The position numbers and the translations under genes were made by a program. 61,919 nt of DNA, taken from positions 1-61,919 of the forward strand of contig CASDLT010000004.1 in assembly GCA_949281375.1 (NCBI GenBank). The letters run 5' to 3'. The notes below the pieces were generated by a model. The model worked only from the letters and a program-made list of their open reading frames with translations, did not search any database and had not been told where the DNA came from. The DNA is from an uncultured Nitrosomonas sp. GTDB taxonomy: Bacteria > Pseudomonadota > Gammaproteobacteria > Burkholderiales > Nitrosomonadaceae. Of this stretch, positions 51,700 to 61,783 are shown one piece after another (positions within the stretch are counted from its first letter, which is position 1; each line of letters opens with the position of its first letter).

Positions 51700-53793
51700 A
51701 TGTCAAACCCATTACTTGATTTTTCGGGATTGCCTCATTTTTTGGAAATCAAGAATGAGCACATTACGCCCGCGATTGACAGTTTATTAGACGAAAATCG
51801 TGTCGTGGTTGAAAAGGTTAAAAACGATCAGCGAATTCCAACATGGGAAACCTTTGTGCAGCCTCTCGTGGATGCCAATGAGCGCCTATCCCGCGCATGG
51901 GGGCAAATATCGCATTTAAATGCGGTGATGAACAACGCACAGTTACGGGAAACTTATAATCAAAATTTACCGTTGATTACTCAGTTTTACGCAGAGATGT
52001 CGCAAGATCTGATTCTCTTTGAAAAATTCAAGTTGTTACGTTCGAGCGCGGAATTTGATGTGTTATCTCCGGCGCGGAAAAGGATCGTTGACAATGAATT
52101 AAGAGATTTTCGATTGGGTGGGGCAGAACTGCCAGCAGCGAAAAAGCATCGCTTCTTACAAATACAAGAAGAATTATCGACGCTGTCATCAAAATTCAAT
52201 GATAACTTGCTGGATGCCACCAACGCTTTTTGTCTTTATATTGAAAATGCCGAAACCGTAGCTGGTATTCCGATTGATGTGCTGCAGGCAGCTCAGGAGC
52301 AAGCGAAAAGTGATGGCAAGACTGGCTGGAAATTTACGTTGCATATGCCCTCCTATCTGCCTGTGATGCAATATGCGGACAACCGGGATTTTCGTGCACA
52401 AATGTATCGTGCCTATGCAATAAGGGCTAGCGAATTTGATCATCAGGCTGGATCAGATCAAGATAATATGCCACTTATCAATAAGATATTGCAACTACGT
52501 CTTGAGGCCGCCCAAATCCTGGGTTATCAGAATTATGCTGAAGTTTCGCTTGCAACGAAGATGGCTACATCGCCGCAGCAGGTTCTGGATTTTTTGAAAA
52601 AATTGGCCATAAAAGCTAAACCTTATGCGACGAAGGATTTACAGGCACTGCAGCAATTCGCTTCCGAAACATTGAATTTGCAAACGCTTGAGGCATGGGA
52701 TCTAGCTTATGTCAGCGAAAAATTGCAACAGGCGCGCTATGATTTCTCTGATCAGGAAATTAAACTTTATTTTCCTGAAGATAGAGTGCTGGCCGGCATG
52801 TTTGGATTAGTAGAAAAAATGTATGGCATTCATATTTCTCAAGTCGCTGCATCGCGGCAAGTGGAACGTTGGCATCCGGATGTTAAGTTCTTTGATATTC
52901 ATGATTCCAGCGGGCAATTAATCGGGCAATTTTATCTTGACCTGTACGCGCGATCGAGCAAACGAGGAGGAGCCTGGATGGATGAGGCGATCGTGCGCCG
53001 CCGCATTGATAATAAAGAGCCAGGAAAAGACGATATACAGATTCCGGTGGCATACCTTACGTGCAATTTTTCTGCGCCGGTAAAAGTTGAAGGTCAGTCG
53101 CGACAAGCTTTGTTTACGCACAATGAAGTTATCGTATTGTTCCATGAATTTGGCCATGGATTGCATCATTTGCTGACAAAAGTCGAAGATCTGGGAGTAT
53201 CGGGTATCAATGGTGTCGAATGGGATGCGGTGGAATTGCCAAGCCAGTTTATGGAGAATTTCTGCTGGGAATGGGATGTGCTTACTACCATGACACAACA
53301 CATTGAAACAGAAGAATCCTTGCCGCGAGTTCTTTTTGATAAAATGATCAAGGCAAAGAATTTTCAGAGTGGATTACAGATGCTGCGGCAGATTGAATTT
53401 GCCTTGTTTGATATGCATGTGCATTTCGATTATGACCCGAACGGAAATAAGACCGTATTGCAACTGCTGGAAGATATCCGTAATGAAGTTGCAGTGATTG
53501 TTCCTCCGGACTTCAATCGATTTCCGAATAGTTTTGCGCATATCTTTGCAGGAGGATATGCAGCGGGATATTATAGTTACAAATGGGCTGAGGTTCTATC
53601 GGCAGATGCTTATAGCATGTTTGAAGAGACGGCTTCGGATGGTGTCGTGAATGCCGCGACGGGTTCTCATTTCTTGCAAGAGATTCTGGCAGTAGGAGGA
53701 AGTCGATCGGCACTTGAATCATTCATCGCGTTCCGAGGACGCGAGCCCGCTTTGGATGCACTGTTGCGTCACAATGGAATGGAAACGGCATAA
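51700..53793 (+). CDS. prlC: Oligopeptidase A (M3 metallopeptidase)
   Basis: A 697-residue zinc endopeptidase: FHEFGHGLHHLLTKVED holds the HExGH zinc motif (around residue 485), with the third ligand in VEWDAVELPSQFMENF. The N-terminal helical region and GRYAGGYAAGYYSYKWAEVL-like end (FAGGYAAGYYSYKWAEV) are typical of the family. It degrades signal peptides and short peptides in the cytoplasm. It stands alone; a strong hairpin with T run follows. Confidence 0.95.
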   Translation: MSNPLLDFSGLPHFLEIKNEHITPAIDSLLDENRVVVEKVKNDQRIPTWETFVQPLVDANERLSRAWGQISHLNAVMNNAQLRETYNQNLPLITQFYAEMSQDLILFEKFKLLRSSAEFDVLSPARKRIVDNELRDFRLGGAELPAAKKHRFLQIQEELSTLSSKFNDNLLDATNAFCLYIENAETVAGIPIDVLQAAQEQAKSDGKTGWKFTLHMPSYLPVMQYADNRDFRAQMYRAYAIRASEFDHQAGSDQDNMPLINKILQLRLEAAQILGYQNYAEVSLATKMATSPQQVLDFLKKLAIKAKPYATKDLQALQQFASETLNLQTLEAWDLAYVSEKLQQARYDFSDQEIKLYFPEDRVLAGMFGLVEKMYGIHISQVAASRQVERWHPDVKFFDIHDSSGQLIGQFYLDLYARSSKRGGAWMDEAIVRRRIDNKEPGKDDIQIPVAYLTCNFSAPVKVEGQSRQALFTHNEVIVLFHEFGHGLHHLLTKVEDLGVSGINGVEWDAVELPSQFMENFCWEWDVLTTMTQHIETEESLPRVLFDKMIKAKNFQSGLQMLRQIEFALFDMHVHFDYDPNGNKTVLQLLEDIRNEVAVIVPPDFNRFPNSFAHIFAGGYAAGYYSYKWAEVLSADAYSMFEETASDGVVNAATGSHFLQEILAVGGSRSALESFIAFRGREPALDALLRHNGMETA

Positions 53794-53930
53794 GAGGCTC
53801 CTGAAAAATAGTGAAGTATGGTTATAAAAATCAAGACTTGGTTCAGCTTTGCAGTTTATGAATGAAAAACAAGCATTTTTGTTTGATTCCAAGTATGACC
53901 AACGATCGCAGGATTTTCCCAGCATTACTC

Positions 53931-53966
53931 AATCAGAGCATAAAAGTCATCCTGCTCTGATTTCTG
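53931..53966 (+). terminator. Terminator downstream of prlC
   Basis: AATCAGAGCA at 53931-53940 pairs perfectly with TGCTCTGATT at 53953-53962 over a 12-nt loop, followed by TCTGTTGTTTT. It lies 138 nt after the prlC stop. Confidence 0.65.
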
Positions 53967-54155
53967 TTGTTTTAAAGTAATGATCGTTATTTGTCGTTTA
54001 GCAGAAATACTTGCGTGCAAATGATCAATTTTGGGAGTGATAGAATGCATAGCTGCTTTTCTCCAGAATGAATGAGTCATACTGACAGAGCGTAGTATTG
54101 AACCTATTTAATAATTGTGGCAAGATCCGCTGAACTTTTACTGAAGAAGATGATG

Positions 54156-54920
54156 ATGAATTTTATCCGATACAAAGCTGTTGTGCTGGTATGTTGTTTG
54201 TTATTAATTGGTTGTGCTTCAACGGCAACGAAAAACCAGAATGGCCCTAGCGATCCTCTCGAACCCATGAACCGCGCCGTTTTTAATTTCAATGAGATGG
54301 TCGATAATAATGTGCTCGAACCGGCTGCGAGAGGATATAAGTGGGTCATGCCCGATCCCCTCGAACTGATGGTGGGCAATTTCTTCTCGAACCTCAATGA
54401 TGTTGTGGTGTTAAGTAATTCTATCCTGCAATTGAATTATGAAAGCGCATTGGCCAGTGGAGCGAGGATATTCGTAAATACCACGTTTGGTCTTTTTGGC
54501 CTGATTGATATTGCCAGTGATATTAGTGCTGCCAGCGATGTGAATCTCAATAAACGCAACGAAGATTTTGGTCAAACATTGGGGCGCTACGGTATTGCTA
54601 GCGGACCGTATATCGTGCTGCCTTTTCTCGGACCAAGTTCGGTACGGGATACCTTTGGGATTGCCGTGGATAGTTTCTTCATGGATCCCGTTACCCAAGG
54701 GGTGACGGGTGTTTTCATGAAAAATGTGAGTTATCTCAATTCGGTATCTCTGCGCTTCCCGGTTGCGACGGCCAGAACACTCCATACTCGCGCGCAATGG
54801 TTGGATACCGAGAAAACATTGGAAGAAGCCGCATTAGACAAATATGAATTTATGCGTGATGCGTATTTCCAACGGCGCATCAGTTTGATCAACAATACAG
54901 ATACCCCAGAAACCAAATAA
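54156..54920 (+). CDS. mlaA: MlaA (VacJ) outer-membrane lipoprotein
   Basis: About 254 residues: a signal peptide with lipobox LLIGC, then SDPLEPMNRAVFNFNEMVDNN, FFSNLNDVVVLSN, NTTFGLFGLIDIAS, EDFGQTLGRYGIASGPYIVL and PSSVRDTFG, the MlaA signature. MlaA pulls mislocalised phospholipids from the outer leaflet for retrograde transport with OmpC-type porins and the Mla system. Among three adjacent ATGs, 54156 is best spaced from GAAGAAG. The other mla genes are not in the window. Confidence 0.95.
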   Translation: MNFIRYKAVVLVCCLLLIGCASTATKNQNGPSDPLEPMNRAVFNFNEMVDNNVLEPAARGYKWVMPDPLELMVGNFFSNLNDVVVLSNSILQLNYESALASGARIFVNTTFGLFGLIDIASDISAASDVNLNKRNEDFGQTLGRYGIASGPYIVLPFLGPSSVRDTFGIAVDSFFMDPVTQGVTGVFMKNVSYLNSVSLRFPVATARTLHTRAQWLDTEKTLEEAALDKYEFMRDAYFQRRISLINNTDTPETK

Positions 54921-54971
54921 TAGTAATCGATTGATACGATCGACTTCTCTTTCATCATCGGTTTCTTCAAT

Positions 54972-55016
54972 TAGCACATTGATTAAAAATTATATTAATC
55001 AATGTGCTATTTTATT
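54972..55016 (+). terminator. Terminator downstream of mlaA
   Basis: TAGCACATTGATTA at 54972-54985 pairs perfectly with TAATCAATGTGCTA at 54996-55009 over a 10-nt loop, followed by TTTTATT. Confidence 0.8.
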
Positions 55017-55150
55017 ATCTAGATCGATAATAAATGAAGGAATGGTTACGTGCAGTTATTATATGTCTTTCGGCAAACTGTGTGTAATCGCCAGTTTACC
55101 GGGAATATAAATGTCATGAAGCGGATTTCAAACAGGGGAGATTTAAATTA

Positions 55151-56302
55151 ATGAGCAATCCCATCATCATTGTGGGTAGCGGACTGGCTGGCTATGCGGT
55201 GGCCCGAGAATTGCGCAAGATTAATGTCGAAATCCCCATCATTATGCTGACTGGTGATCATGGTGGATTTTATTCCAAGCCCATGCTATCGAATGCTCTC
55301 GCGTCAGGCAAGACACCAGAGTCGATCATTAATGGAGATGCCATGCACATGGCATCTCAATTGAAAATTTCTATTCGTCCTCATTGCCGCGTCACGGCTA
55401 TTGATCAACACAAACAGGCACTGATGCTGATGAATGGCGAAGAAATATTCTATGATCAAATGGTTCTGGCGCTTGGCGCCGATCAAGTGCGTTTGCCTCT
55501 AACCGGCAGCGGGGTAGAAAAAATACTCAGCGTTAATGATCTTGACGATTATAAAAAATTCCGTGATCAGTTGATTGACAAAAAAAGAATCAGCATCATC
55601 GGCGCCGGATTGATCGGCTGTGAGTTTGCGAACGACTTGGCAGCGGCAGGCTATCAGGTCGATGTGATTGATATCAGTTCTCAGCCGTTGGGGCGACTGT
55701 TACCACCTGAAGGAGGAGCATTCCTGCGCAAGAAATTGGAAGCAACAGGGGTAGTGTTTCATTTGAATATGTCCACGCAATCAGTTGAACAAGAAAATGG
55801 ATCCTTGCGATTGACATTTGCCAATGGAACTTCTATTGAATCGGATCTGGTGCTGTCCGCGGTAGGATTGCTCCCTCGCATACAACTGGCTGCCGCGGCA
55901 GGTATTAAAATCAATCGCGGTATCATGGTGAACCGCATGTTACAAACCCATTATGCGAATATTTATGCGATAGGGGATTGCGCTGAGGTTGAGGGTAAAG
56001 TCTTGCCTTTTGTCCTACCAATTTCCCATGCCGCCCGTGCTTTAGCGGCGACACTGGCAGGTAATCCAACCCAGGTGATGTATCCTGCTATGCCTGTGAT
56101 CGTCAAGACACCGGCGTGTCCGGCAGTTGTTTCACCACCTGATTTCAGCATCAAGGGGGAATGGTATGTGGATGTGAATCAGGAGGGTGTAAAAGCGCTT
56201 TACCGGGATGAGGCTGGAAATTTACTGGGTTATGCGTTATTAGGTGCGGCGGTGAAAGAAAAAAATAATTTGTCGGCACAACTACCTCCAATCTTAAAGT
56301 AA
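55151..56302 (+). CDS. FAD/NAD-dependent reductase (rubredoxin reductase-like)
   Basis: A 383-residue two-dinucleotide-binding flavoprotein: FAD loop IIVGSGLAGYAVARELRK, NAD loop ISIIGAGLIGCEFANDLAA, ATG-like VLALGADQVRLPL and C-terminal NIYAIGDCAEVEGKVLPFV. The length and the start with SGLAGYAVAREL match rubredoxin-NAD reductases of beta/gammaproteobacteria, which reduce rubredoxin or similar small carriers. A rubredoxin gene is not adjacent. ATG 55151 follows GGGGAG. Confidence 0.88.
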   Translation: MSNPIIIVGSGLAGYAVARELRKINVEIPIIMLTGDHGGFYSKPMLSNALASGKTPESIINGDAMHMASQLKISIRPHCRVTAIDQHKQALMLMNGEEIFYDQMVLALGADQVRLPLTGSGVEKILSVNDLDDYKKFRDQLIDKKRISIIGAGLIGCEFANDLAAAGYQVDVIDISSQPLGRLLPPEGGAFLRKKLEATGVVFHLNMSTQSVEQENGSLRLTFANGTSIESDLVLSAVGLLPRIQLAAAAGIKINRGIMVNRMLQTHYANIYAIGDCAEVEGKVLPFVLPISHAARALAATLAGNPTQVMYPAMPVIVKTPACPAVVSPPDFSIKGEWYVDVNQEGVKALYRDEAGNLLGYALLGAAVKEKNNLSAQLPPILK

Positions 56303-56371
56303 TGAACATTTCAGGTTTTTAATGATCTAGCTGTACATTGGTCATTGTATTAACCACAGGTATTCTGAGTG

Positions 56372-56971
56372 ATGAAATTTTTCTTCGATCTATTCCCGGT
56401 ACTGTTATTTTTCGTAGCTTTTAAAGCGTACGATATTTTTATTGCGACGGCTGTTGCAATAGCAGCGACGATCGCACAAATTGGTTGGCTTCGATTCCGT
56501 CAACATCAAATTGATAAAATGATGTGGGTGAATCTTGGCATTATTGTCATTTTTGGTGGTGCTACGTTAATTTCTCAAGATGAAACATTTATAAAATGGA
56601 AACCAACCGTTTTATATTGGCTAATGGGCACGGTTTTGGCCGTATCCACTCAATTTTTCAGAAAGAACCTAATTCAGGCAATGCTTGAAAAACAAATAGT
56701 ATTGCCTTCAATGGTATGGCATAAACTCAACCTGAGCTGGGTTGTTTTTTTTCTATTGATGGGTTGTCTAAATCTATATGTTGCCTTCAACTTTTCTATC
56801 GATAGCTGGGTGACATTCAAGCTCTTCGGTTCAACCGGCCTGATGCTGATTTTTATCATTTCTCAAGTGATGATGATAGGAAAATACATCAAGGAAGAGG
56901 CTCCAGAACGTGTTAATACTGATGAGTCAGTCGATGAGCAGCATAACTCGACAGAAAGAATAAGAAAATAA
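56372..56971 (+). CDS. yciB: YciB/IspZ family inner-membrane septation protein
   Basis: A 199-residue protein with about five transmembrane helices: [20 protein letters not shown] at the N-terminus, [40 protein letters not shown] and [20 protein letters not shown]. These are YciB (IspZ) motifs; the protein affects cell envelope and septum formation. The C-terminal tail is hydrophilic. It is followed by yciI, a common neighbour. Confidence 0.94.
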   Translation: MKFFFDLFPVLLFFVAFKAYDIFIATAVAIAATIAQIGWLRFRQHQIDKMMWVNLGIIVIFGGATLISQDETFIKWKPTVLYWLMGTVLAVSTQFFRKNLIQAMLEKQIVLPSMVWHKLNLSWVVFFLLMGCLNLYVAFNFSIDSWVTFKLFGSTGLMLIFIISQVMMIGKYIKEEAPERVNTDESVDEQHNSTERIRK

Positions 56972-56988
56972 CTTTTACGGCGAATATC

Positions 56989-57294
56989 ATGATGTTATAT
57001 GTAATAAATGGCACAGATGTTCCAAACAGTCTGGAAAAAAGAATGGCTGCTCGTTCCGAACATCTTAGAAGAATCCAGGCATTGCAGGAAGCAGGCCGAT
57101 TAATTCTGGCTGGACCTTATCCTGCGATTGACAGCCCAGATCCTGGTACGGCCGGATTTTCCGGCAGCTTAATAGTTGCTGAATTCGAATCGTTGGAATC
57201 TGCTCAAGCGTGGGCGGAAGCTGATCCTTACGTTCTATCAGGTATTTATCAACACGTGACAGTAAAACCATTCAAAAAAGTATTACCTCTTTAA
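56989..57294 (+). CDS. yciI: YciI-like (YCII domain) protein
   Basis: A 101-residue ferredoxin-like-fold protein: [40 protein letters not shown] (conserved His and Gly-Pro), [22 protein letters not shown] proteins may have hydrolase or dehydrochlorinase-like activity using the conserved His/Asp pair. It follows yciB by 17 nt in a usual order. Confidence 0.92.
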   Translation: MMLYVINGTDVPNSLEKRMAARSEHLRRIQALQEAGRLILAGPYPAIDSPDPGTAGFSGSLIVAEFESLESAQAWAEADPYVLSGIYQHVTVKPFKKVLPL

Positions 57295-57454
57295 ATCACG
57301 TCCGATAGTGTTCTATGTCAATAATATCAAGATATTTTCATGGCAGTGAGATGCGCAAAGATTCACGTCTTTCAAGTTGACGGTGTTATACTTTCTTAAA
57401 GTAGCTCTATGTGAGTGAGTATATTTTTATCCATATCATAAAAAAGGAAATTCC

Positions 57455-58249
57455 ATGCGTTTGACGAAATTTTCGCAGGTAATGACAGTTAGCATTTTGA
57501 GTTTGATGACTTTGGCTGCTCAAGCTCAATCATCTGGAGTCGTGGCAAAAGTAAATGGTGTGGCAATCCCACAATCTCGATTGGAATTGATGGTGAAAGC
57601 AGGCGTCGCGCAAGGTCAAACTGATGGTCCTGAAATGAGAAAAGCATTACGGGAGAATTTAATTGCCGAGGAAATTCTTGCGCAGGAAGCAGCCAAAAAG
57701 AAGCTGGACAAGGATCCCGATGTGATTGCACAACTCGAAATAGCTCGTCAGGCAGTATTGGTGAGAGCTTATCAAGCTGATTACATTAAGAAGAATGTAG
57801 TTAGCGAAGAAACTTTGCGTAAAGAATATGAAATGCTGAAAGTACAGATGGGTGACAAGGAATACAAAGCGCGCCATATTCTTGTCGATAGCGAAAATGT
57901 GGCAAAGGATATTATTGCCAGTCTCAAGAAAGGCGGTAATTTTGCAAAAATTGCCGAAGAGAAATCTCTTGACGAAGGGAGTAAGGAGAATGGTGGCGAA
58001 CTTAACTGGAGCCCTCCAGCCGCCTATGTTCGGCCTTTTTCAGAAGCTTTAGTAAAGCTCTCAAAAGGTGGATTGACAGAACAACCTGTACAGACTTCGT
58101 TTGGATGGCATGTCATTCAATTAATGGATACCCGTCCAATGGAAGTACCTCCCTTTGAAGAAGTAAAACAGAACATCCAGCAACGCGTATTGCAACGCGA
58201 ATTTGCAACGGTTGTACAGGAATTGCGCAGCAAGGCGAAAGTGGAGTAA
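57455..58249 (+). CDS. Periplasmic parvulin-type peptidyl-prolyl isomerase
   Basis: A 264-residue SurA/PrsA-like protein: signal peptide (to about residue 25, ending AQA), an N-terminal helical chaperone part (VAIPQSRLELMVKAGVAQG, REEILAQEAAK-type), and a rotamase domain with KARHILVDSENVAKDI, SLDEGSKENGGELNWSPPA, PVQTSFGWHVIQLMDTRP. It catalyses proline isomerisation during folding of exported proteins. It lies directly after yciI, a frequent arrangement in Betaproteobacteria. Confidence 0.93.
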   Translation: MRLTKFSQVMTVSILSLMTLAAQAQSSGVVAKVNGVAIPQSRLELMVKAGVAQGQTDGPEMRKALRENLIAEEILAQEAAKKKLDKDPDVIAQLEIARQAVLVRAYQADYIKKNVVSEETLRKEYEMLKVQMGDKEYKARHILVDSENVAKDIIASLKKGGNFAKIAEEKSLDEGSKENGGELNWSPPAAYVRPFSEALVKLSKGGLTEQPVQTSFGWHVIQLMDTRPMEVPPFEEVKQNIQQRVLQREFATVVQELRSKAKVE

Positions 58250-58289
58250 TTGCTGCATCTCAACTCGAGTGGAAAAGATAGATCAATAA

Positions 58290-59363
58290 TCAGCAGGCTA
58301 TCTTTTCTACCCGTGGAGCTAAAGCACAAAGTAATTCATAACTTGTGGTACCAGCCCGCTGTGCCACCGCATCAACGGAGATTTCCTTCCCCCATAAGAT
58401 GACAGGGCTATTAATCTGAACATCCCGAATATCCGTTAAATCCACTGTTAACATATCCATGGAAACCCGCCCCAGCAATCGGCTTAACTGATTGTTTACA
58501 AGCACGGGTGTGTTTGTTGGAGCGTGTCTTGGATAACCATCTGCATAACCACATGCAACCACCCCGATGCGCATCGGACGTTCTGCCTGAAATAATCCAT
58601 GGTAACCCACTTTGTCGCCGGCTTTTAATTCATGTATTGCAATAATTTTGCTGGCAAGTGTCATAACAGGCCTTAAATCGAGGTCGGTCGCAGTTTGATC
58701 GGAAAAAGGGGAAGCGCCGTACAGCATGATGCCTGGACGAACCCAATCGGCGTGAGATTGCGGATAACGTATGAGGGCAGCAGAGTTTGCGAGTGAACGG
58801 AGGTGAGCGTGAGGGTGTGCGGCCTGTTGAAAACGTTCAAGCTGTTGAATGACACTGTCGTGCTGGGCGCGATCATCCGCACTGGCAAAATGAGTCATCA
58901 AAGTAATATTCTTCTGGTAGTGATTTTCCTGTAGCTGATTGATGATGGTCGAGATTCTTTCGGGAGGCAATCCTAGACGATTCATTCCAGTATTGATTTT
59001 TAGGAACAAATTTAATTGAGGATATTTTGCTGCCAGCAGCATCGCTATTTGTTCAGGATGGTGAATAACAGCACTCAAGTGATACTGTTCGAATAGCGCT
59101 AATTCTTGAGTAGAAAAAAAACCTTCCAACAATAGGATGGGTTGCCGATATCCTGCGTCGCGTAAGCTTATGGCAGCATCCAGCTCCAATAAGGCAAAAC
59201 CATCTACATTTATTAAAGCCTGCGCAGTTTGCAGAAGCCCATGACCATATGCATCAGCTTTGACAACAGCCATTACGTGCGAATGTGGAGCAAATTTGCG
59301 AACTATGGATAAATTATGTGCTAAGGCAGAACAATCAATGAAAGCTTGAGTGGGGCGAGGCAT
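58290..59363 (-). CDS. alr: Alanine racemase
   Basis: A 357-residue PLP enzyme: HVMAVVKADAYGHG (Schiff-base lysine), MTHFASADD, MLYGASPFS and the catalytic tyrosine in VGYHGLFQAERPMRIGVV, ACGYADGYPR. It supplies D-alanine for peptidoglycan. The start MPRPTQAFIDCSALAHNLS at 59363 is preferred, as in relatives, with AGGA 10 nt upstream; an ATG at 59417 would add 18 non-conserved residues. It converges with the parvulin gene. Confidence 0.95.
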   Translation of the reverse strand: MPRPTQAFIDCSALAHNLSIVRKFAPHSHVMAVVKADAYGHGLLQTAQALINVDGFALLELDAAISLRDAGYRQPILLLEGFFSTQELALFEQYHLSAVIHHPEQIAMLLAAKYPQLNLFLKINTGMNRLGLPPERISTIINQLQENHYQKNITLMTHFASADDRAQHDSVIQQLERFQQAAHPHAHLRSLANSAALIRYPQSHADWVRPGIMLYGASPFSDQTATDLDLRPVMTLASKIIAIHELKAGDKVGYHGLFQAERPMRIGVVACGYADGYPRHAPTNTPVLVNNQLSRLLGRVSMDMLTVDLTDIRDVQINSPVILWGKEISVDAVAQRAGTTSYELLCALAPRVEKIAC

Positions 59364-59738
59364 TAAATCTGTATCCTGAAAATGTGCAAGTGCGTGTATT
59401 ATGCGCAAGATTTTCATGATAATCGAAAATTTGATTTACTGAGCTAAACTTTCATAGTTTGAGGCTTTTACATTCAATTGAATATGTTAATCTCAAATAT
59501 CCGATGAGCGGATTGACTATTTGGAGTATGAATGTTGTTTCAATGGGTTAGTGAAAAATAAGCTACAGAAACTTCGAGTAATCAATAACGGCTTTCAGAT
59601 GAAATCCAGTTAAAAAGCACAGCTTGCGAATAAAGAAATGTTTGAACTTGATTTCAACGCAATATGATCGAGAACAGTGGTTAGTCAAGGTTTCGGTAGT
59701 GTCAGAGCTAAAGTTTTTCTACTTTACAGGAACATAAC
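59364..59738. other. Intergenic stretch between alr and the lplT-like gene
   Basis: About 375 bases between divergent genes, so both promoters should lie here. No small gene or strong hairpin was seen. Confidence 0.5.
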
Positions 59739-61013
59739 TTGGAACGTGGTTTTTATACGATTATGGCGGCGCAATTTTTCTCCTCATTGGCAGATAATGC
59801 GCTGCTGGTGGTTGCAATTGCCCTGCTGATTGATTTGCATGCGCCAGCTTATCTGACGCCTATGCTGAAGTTTGTGTTTGTATTGTTTTATGTCATTCTG
59901 GCGCCTTTCGTCGGGGCATTTGCTGATTCTATGCCCAAAGGTCGAGTTATGTTCATTAGCAATACCATCAAGATAACAGGCTGTGGGTTGTTATTTCTGG
60001 CGATGCATCAATATGTGGCATTGGCAGCGTATGCGGTTGTGGGATTGGGTGCTGCAGCTTATTCTCCAGCCAAATATGGGATTCTGACCGAATTACTTCC
60101 TCCTGAGAAATTAGTCATTGCCAATGGCTGGATCGAAGGGTTAACGGTTGCCTCCATCGTGCTTGGAACTGTATTGGGGGGCATACTAATAACTCCCGCA
60201 GTTGCGAATGTTTTAATGATAGTTGATCTTCCGTATGTAAATACAGGAATTGATAATGCTCTGGAAAGCGGCATATTAATCATCGCCGTTATTTATTCGA
60301 TTGCAGCGTTATTTAATCTTTATATTCCAAATACTGGCGTAGATCATCGCATCCCCAAGAAAAACCCTATTTATCTCTTCCATGAGTTCAATCATTGCAT
60401 GAAATTGTTATGGACAGACAAACTTGGGCAGATCTCCCTTGCGGTGACAACGTTATTTTGGGGAGCAGGCGCGACACTACAGTTTATCGTATTGAAATGG
60501 GCTGAAATAGCATTGAATTTTCCGCTGAATCAAGCCGCACAACTGCAAGGAGTGGTTGCGGTCGGAATCGCGGCAGGGGCTATTCTGGCAGCCCGGTGGG
60601 TATCTTTGCGTCAATCCGTAAAAGTAATACCACTGGGAATTATCATGGGAATTGTTGTTATGGCCATGACGCTCGTGACTAATGTATGGATTGCAATTAC
60701 TCTCCTGATGATTATTGGCGGATTGGCGGGATTCTTTGTGGTGCCAATGAATGCGCTGCTACAGCATCGAGGGCATATTCTGATGGGTGCAGGCCATTCG
60801 ATTGCGGTTCAGAATTTCAATGAGAATCTGAGCATTTTAGCGATGCTATCTCTGTATGCCCTCTTAATATATTTTGAAGTACATATATATATTGTCATCG
60901 TTGCGTTCGGATTATTCGTTTCTGTCATGATGGCCTTGATTAAAAGATGGCATTCCGTTAATCAGAGCAAAAAAGATTCGTTGCACTTGATCGGGGCAAA
61001 GAAATCCCATTGA
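59739..61013 (+). CDS. lplT: Lysophospholipid transporter LplT-like MFS protein
   Basis: A 424-residue membrane protein with about 12 transmembrane helices. FFSSLADNALLVVAIALLID at the N-terminus, FVFVLFYVILAPFVGAFADS, GAAAYSPAKYGILTELLP and VVPMNALLQHRGHILMGAGH match LplT, which flips lysophospholipids inward for reacylation by Aas. An aas gene is not adjacent. The TTG start at 59739 has AGGA 8 nt upstream; the next ATG is 8 codons inside. Confidence 0.9.
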   Translation: MERGFYTIMAAQFFSSLADNALLVVAIALLIDLHAPAYLTPMLKFVFVLFYVILAPFVGAFADSMPKGRVMFISNTIKITGCGLLFLAMHQYVALAAYAVVGLGAAAYSPAKYGILTELLPPEKLVIANGWIEGLTVASIVLGTVLGGILITPAVANVLMIVDLPYVNTGIDNALESGILIIAVIYSIAALFNLYIPNTGVDHRIPKKNPIYLFHEFNHCMKLLWTDKLGQISLAVTTLFWGAGATLQFIVLKWAEIALNFPLNQAAQLQGVVAVGIAAGAILAARWVSLRQSVKVIPLGIIMGIVVMAMTLVTNVWIAITLLMIIGGLAGFFVVPMNALLQHRGHILMGAGHSIAVQNFNENLSILAMLSLYALLIYFEVHIYIVIVAFGLFVSVMMALIKRWHSVNQSKKDSLHLIGAKKSH

Positions 61014-61044
61014 ATTGACGGGATTGAATTGAGTATGCGATCAA

Positions 61045-61776
61045 TTATTTCAATGATTCCATGATAGATACCGCAAAGCACAAGTCTTGCCATGCTTTGG
61101 CTTTTTCGGAAAGAGCGCGCAGCAAATATGCAGGATGGTAAGTCACGATAAGCGGTGTACCGGAATAATCGTGCAGTTTTCCTCGCAAAATTGAAATGCT
61201 GTCGTTACTTTGAAGGAGGTTTTGTGCGGCAACTTTTCCCAAAGCCACGATAAGCCTGGGTCTGATGAGCTGAATTTGTCTTGCAAGATACGGCTCGCAT
61301 TGTTTAGCTTCGTGGGGTGTGGGGTTCCTATTGTTAGGCGGACGGCATTTTACGATATTGGTGATATAGACACGATCACCTCGTTGGAGTTTGATGGCAG
61401 CCAACATTCGATCCAGCAGTTTACCTGCTTGACCTACAAATGGCTCACCGGTAGCATCTTCTCTGGCTCCAGGCCCTTCACCAATAAAGAGCCAATCAGC
61501 ATGCTCATCACCGACGCCGAATACTGTGTGAGTGCGTGTCTGATTCAGGGGGCATGCGATACATGAGGATACTGTCGATTTTAGGAGTTCCCAGTCCATC
61601 TGAGTGATGTCGGAGGCAGAGGATGAATCACTGGACGAACATGGGTGAAGAATCGGATTTTTATGTTCAAACCATTCAGGCGGGGGCAGCTCATCCTGGT
61701 TCGAATAAGTAGGCTTGGTACGCCATACTGGTGCAAGGTTTAATTCTTTCAGAATTCTTTTGCGGCGATCATTCAT
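61045..61776 (-). CDS. udg: Family-4 uracil-DNA glycosylase (iron-sulfur)
   Basis: A 243-residue glycosylase: CIACPLNQTRT supplies two 4Fe-4S cysteines, with two more in VKCRPPNN and KQCEPYL. Motif A is FIGEGPGAREDATGEPFVG (catalytic region GEGPGA) and motif B is VTYHPAYLLR. It removes uracil from DNA in base-excision repair. The first 75 residues are a variable Ser-rich leader (SSSDSSSASD). The GCAAAGGTCTC directly upstream, also a likely insertion-sequence end, provides the AAGG of its ribosome-binding site. Confidence 0.92.
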   Translation of the reverse strand: MNDRRKRILKELNLAPVWRTKPTYSNQDELPPPEWFEHKNPILHPCSSSDSSSASDITQMDWELLKSTVSSCIACPLNQTRTHTVFGVGDEHADWLFIGEGPGAREDATGEPFVGQAGKLLDRMLAAIKLQRGDRVYITNIVKCRPPNNRNPTPHEAKQCEPYLARQIQLIRPRLIVALGKVAAQNLLQSNDSISILRGKLHDYSGTPLIVTYHPAYLLRALSEKAKAWQDLCFAVSIMESLK

Positions 61777-61783
61777 AATGAGA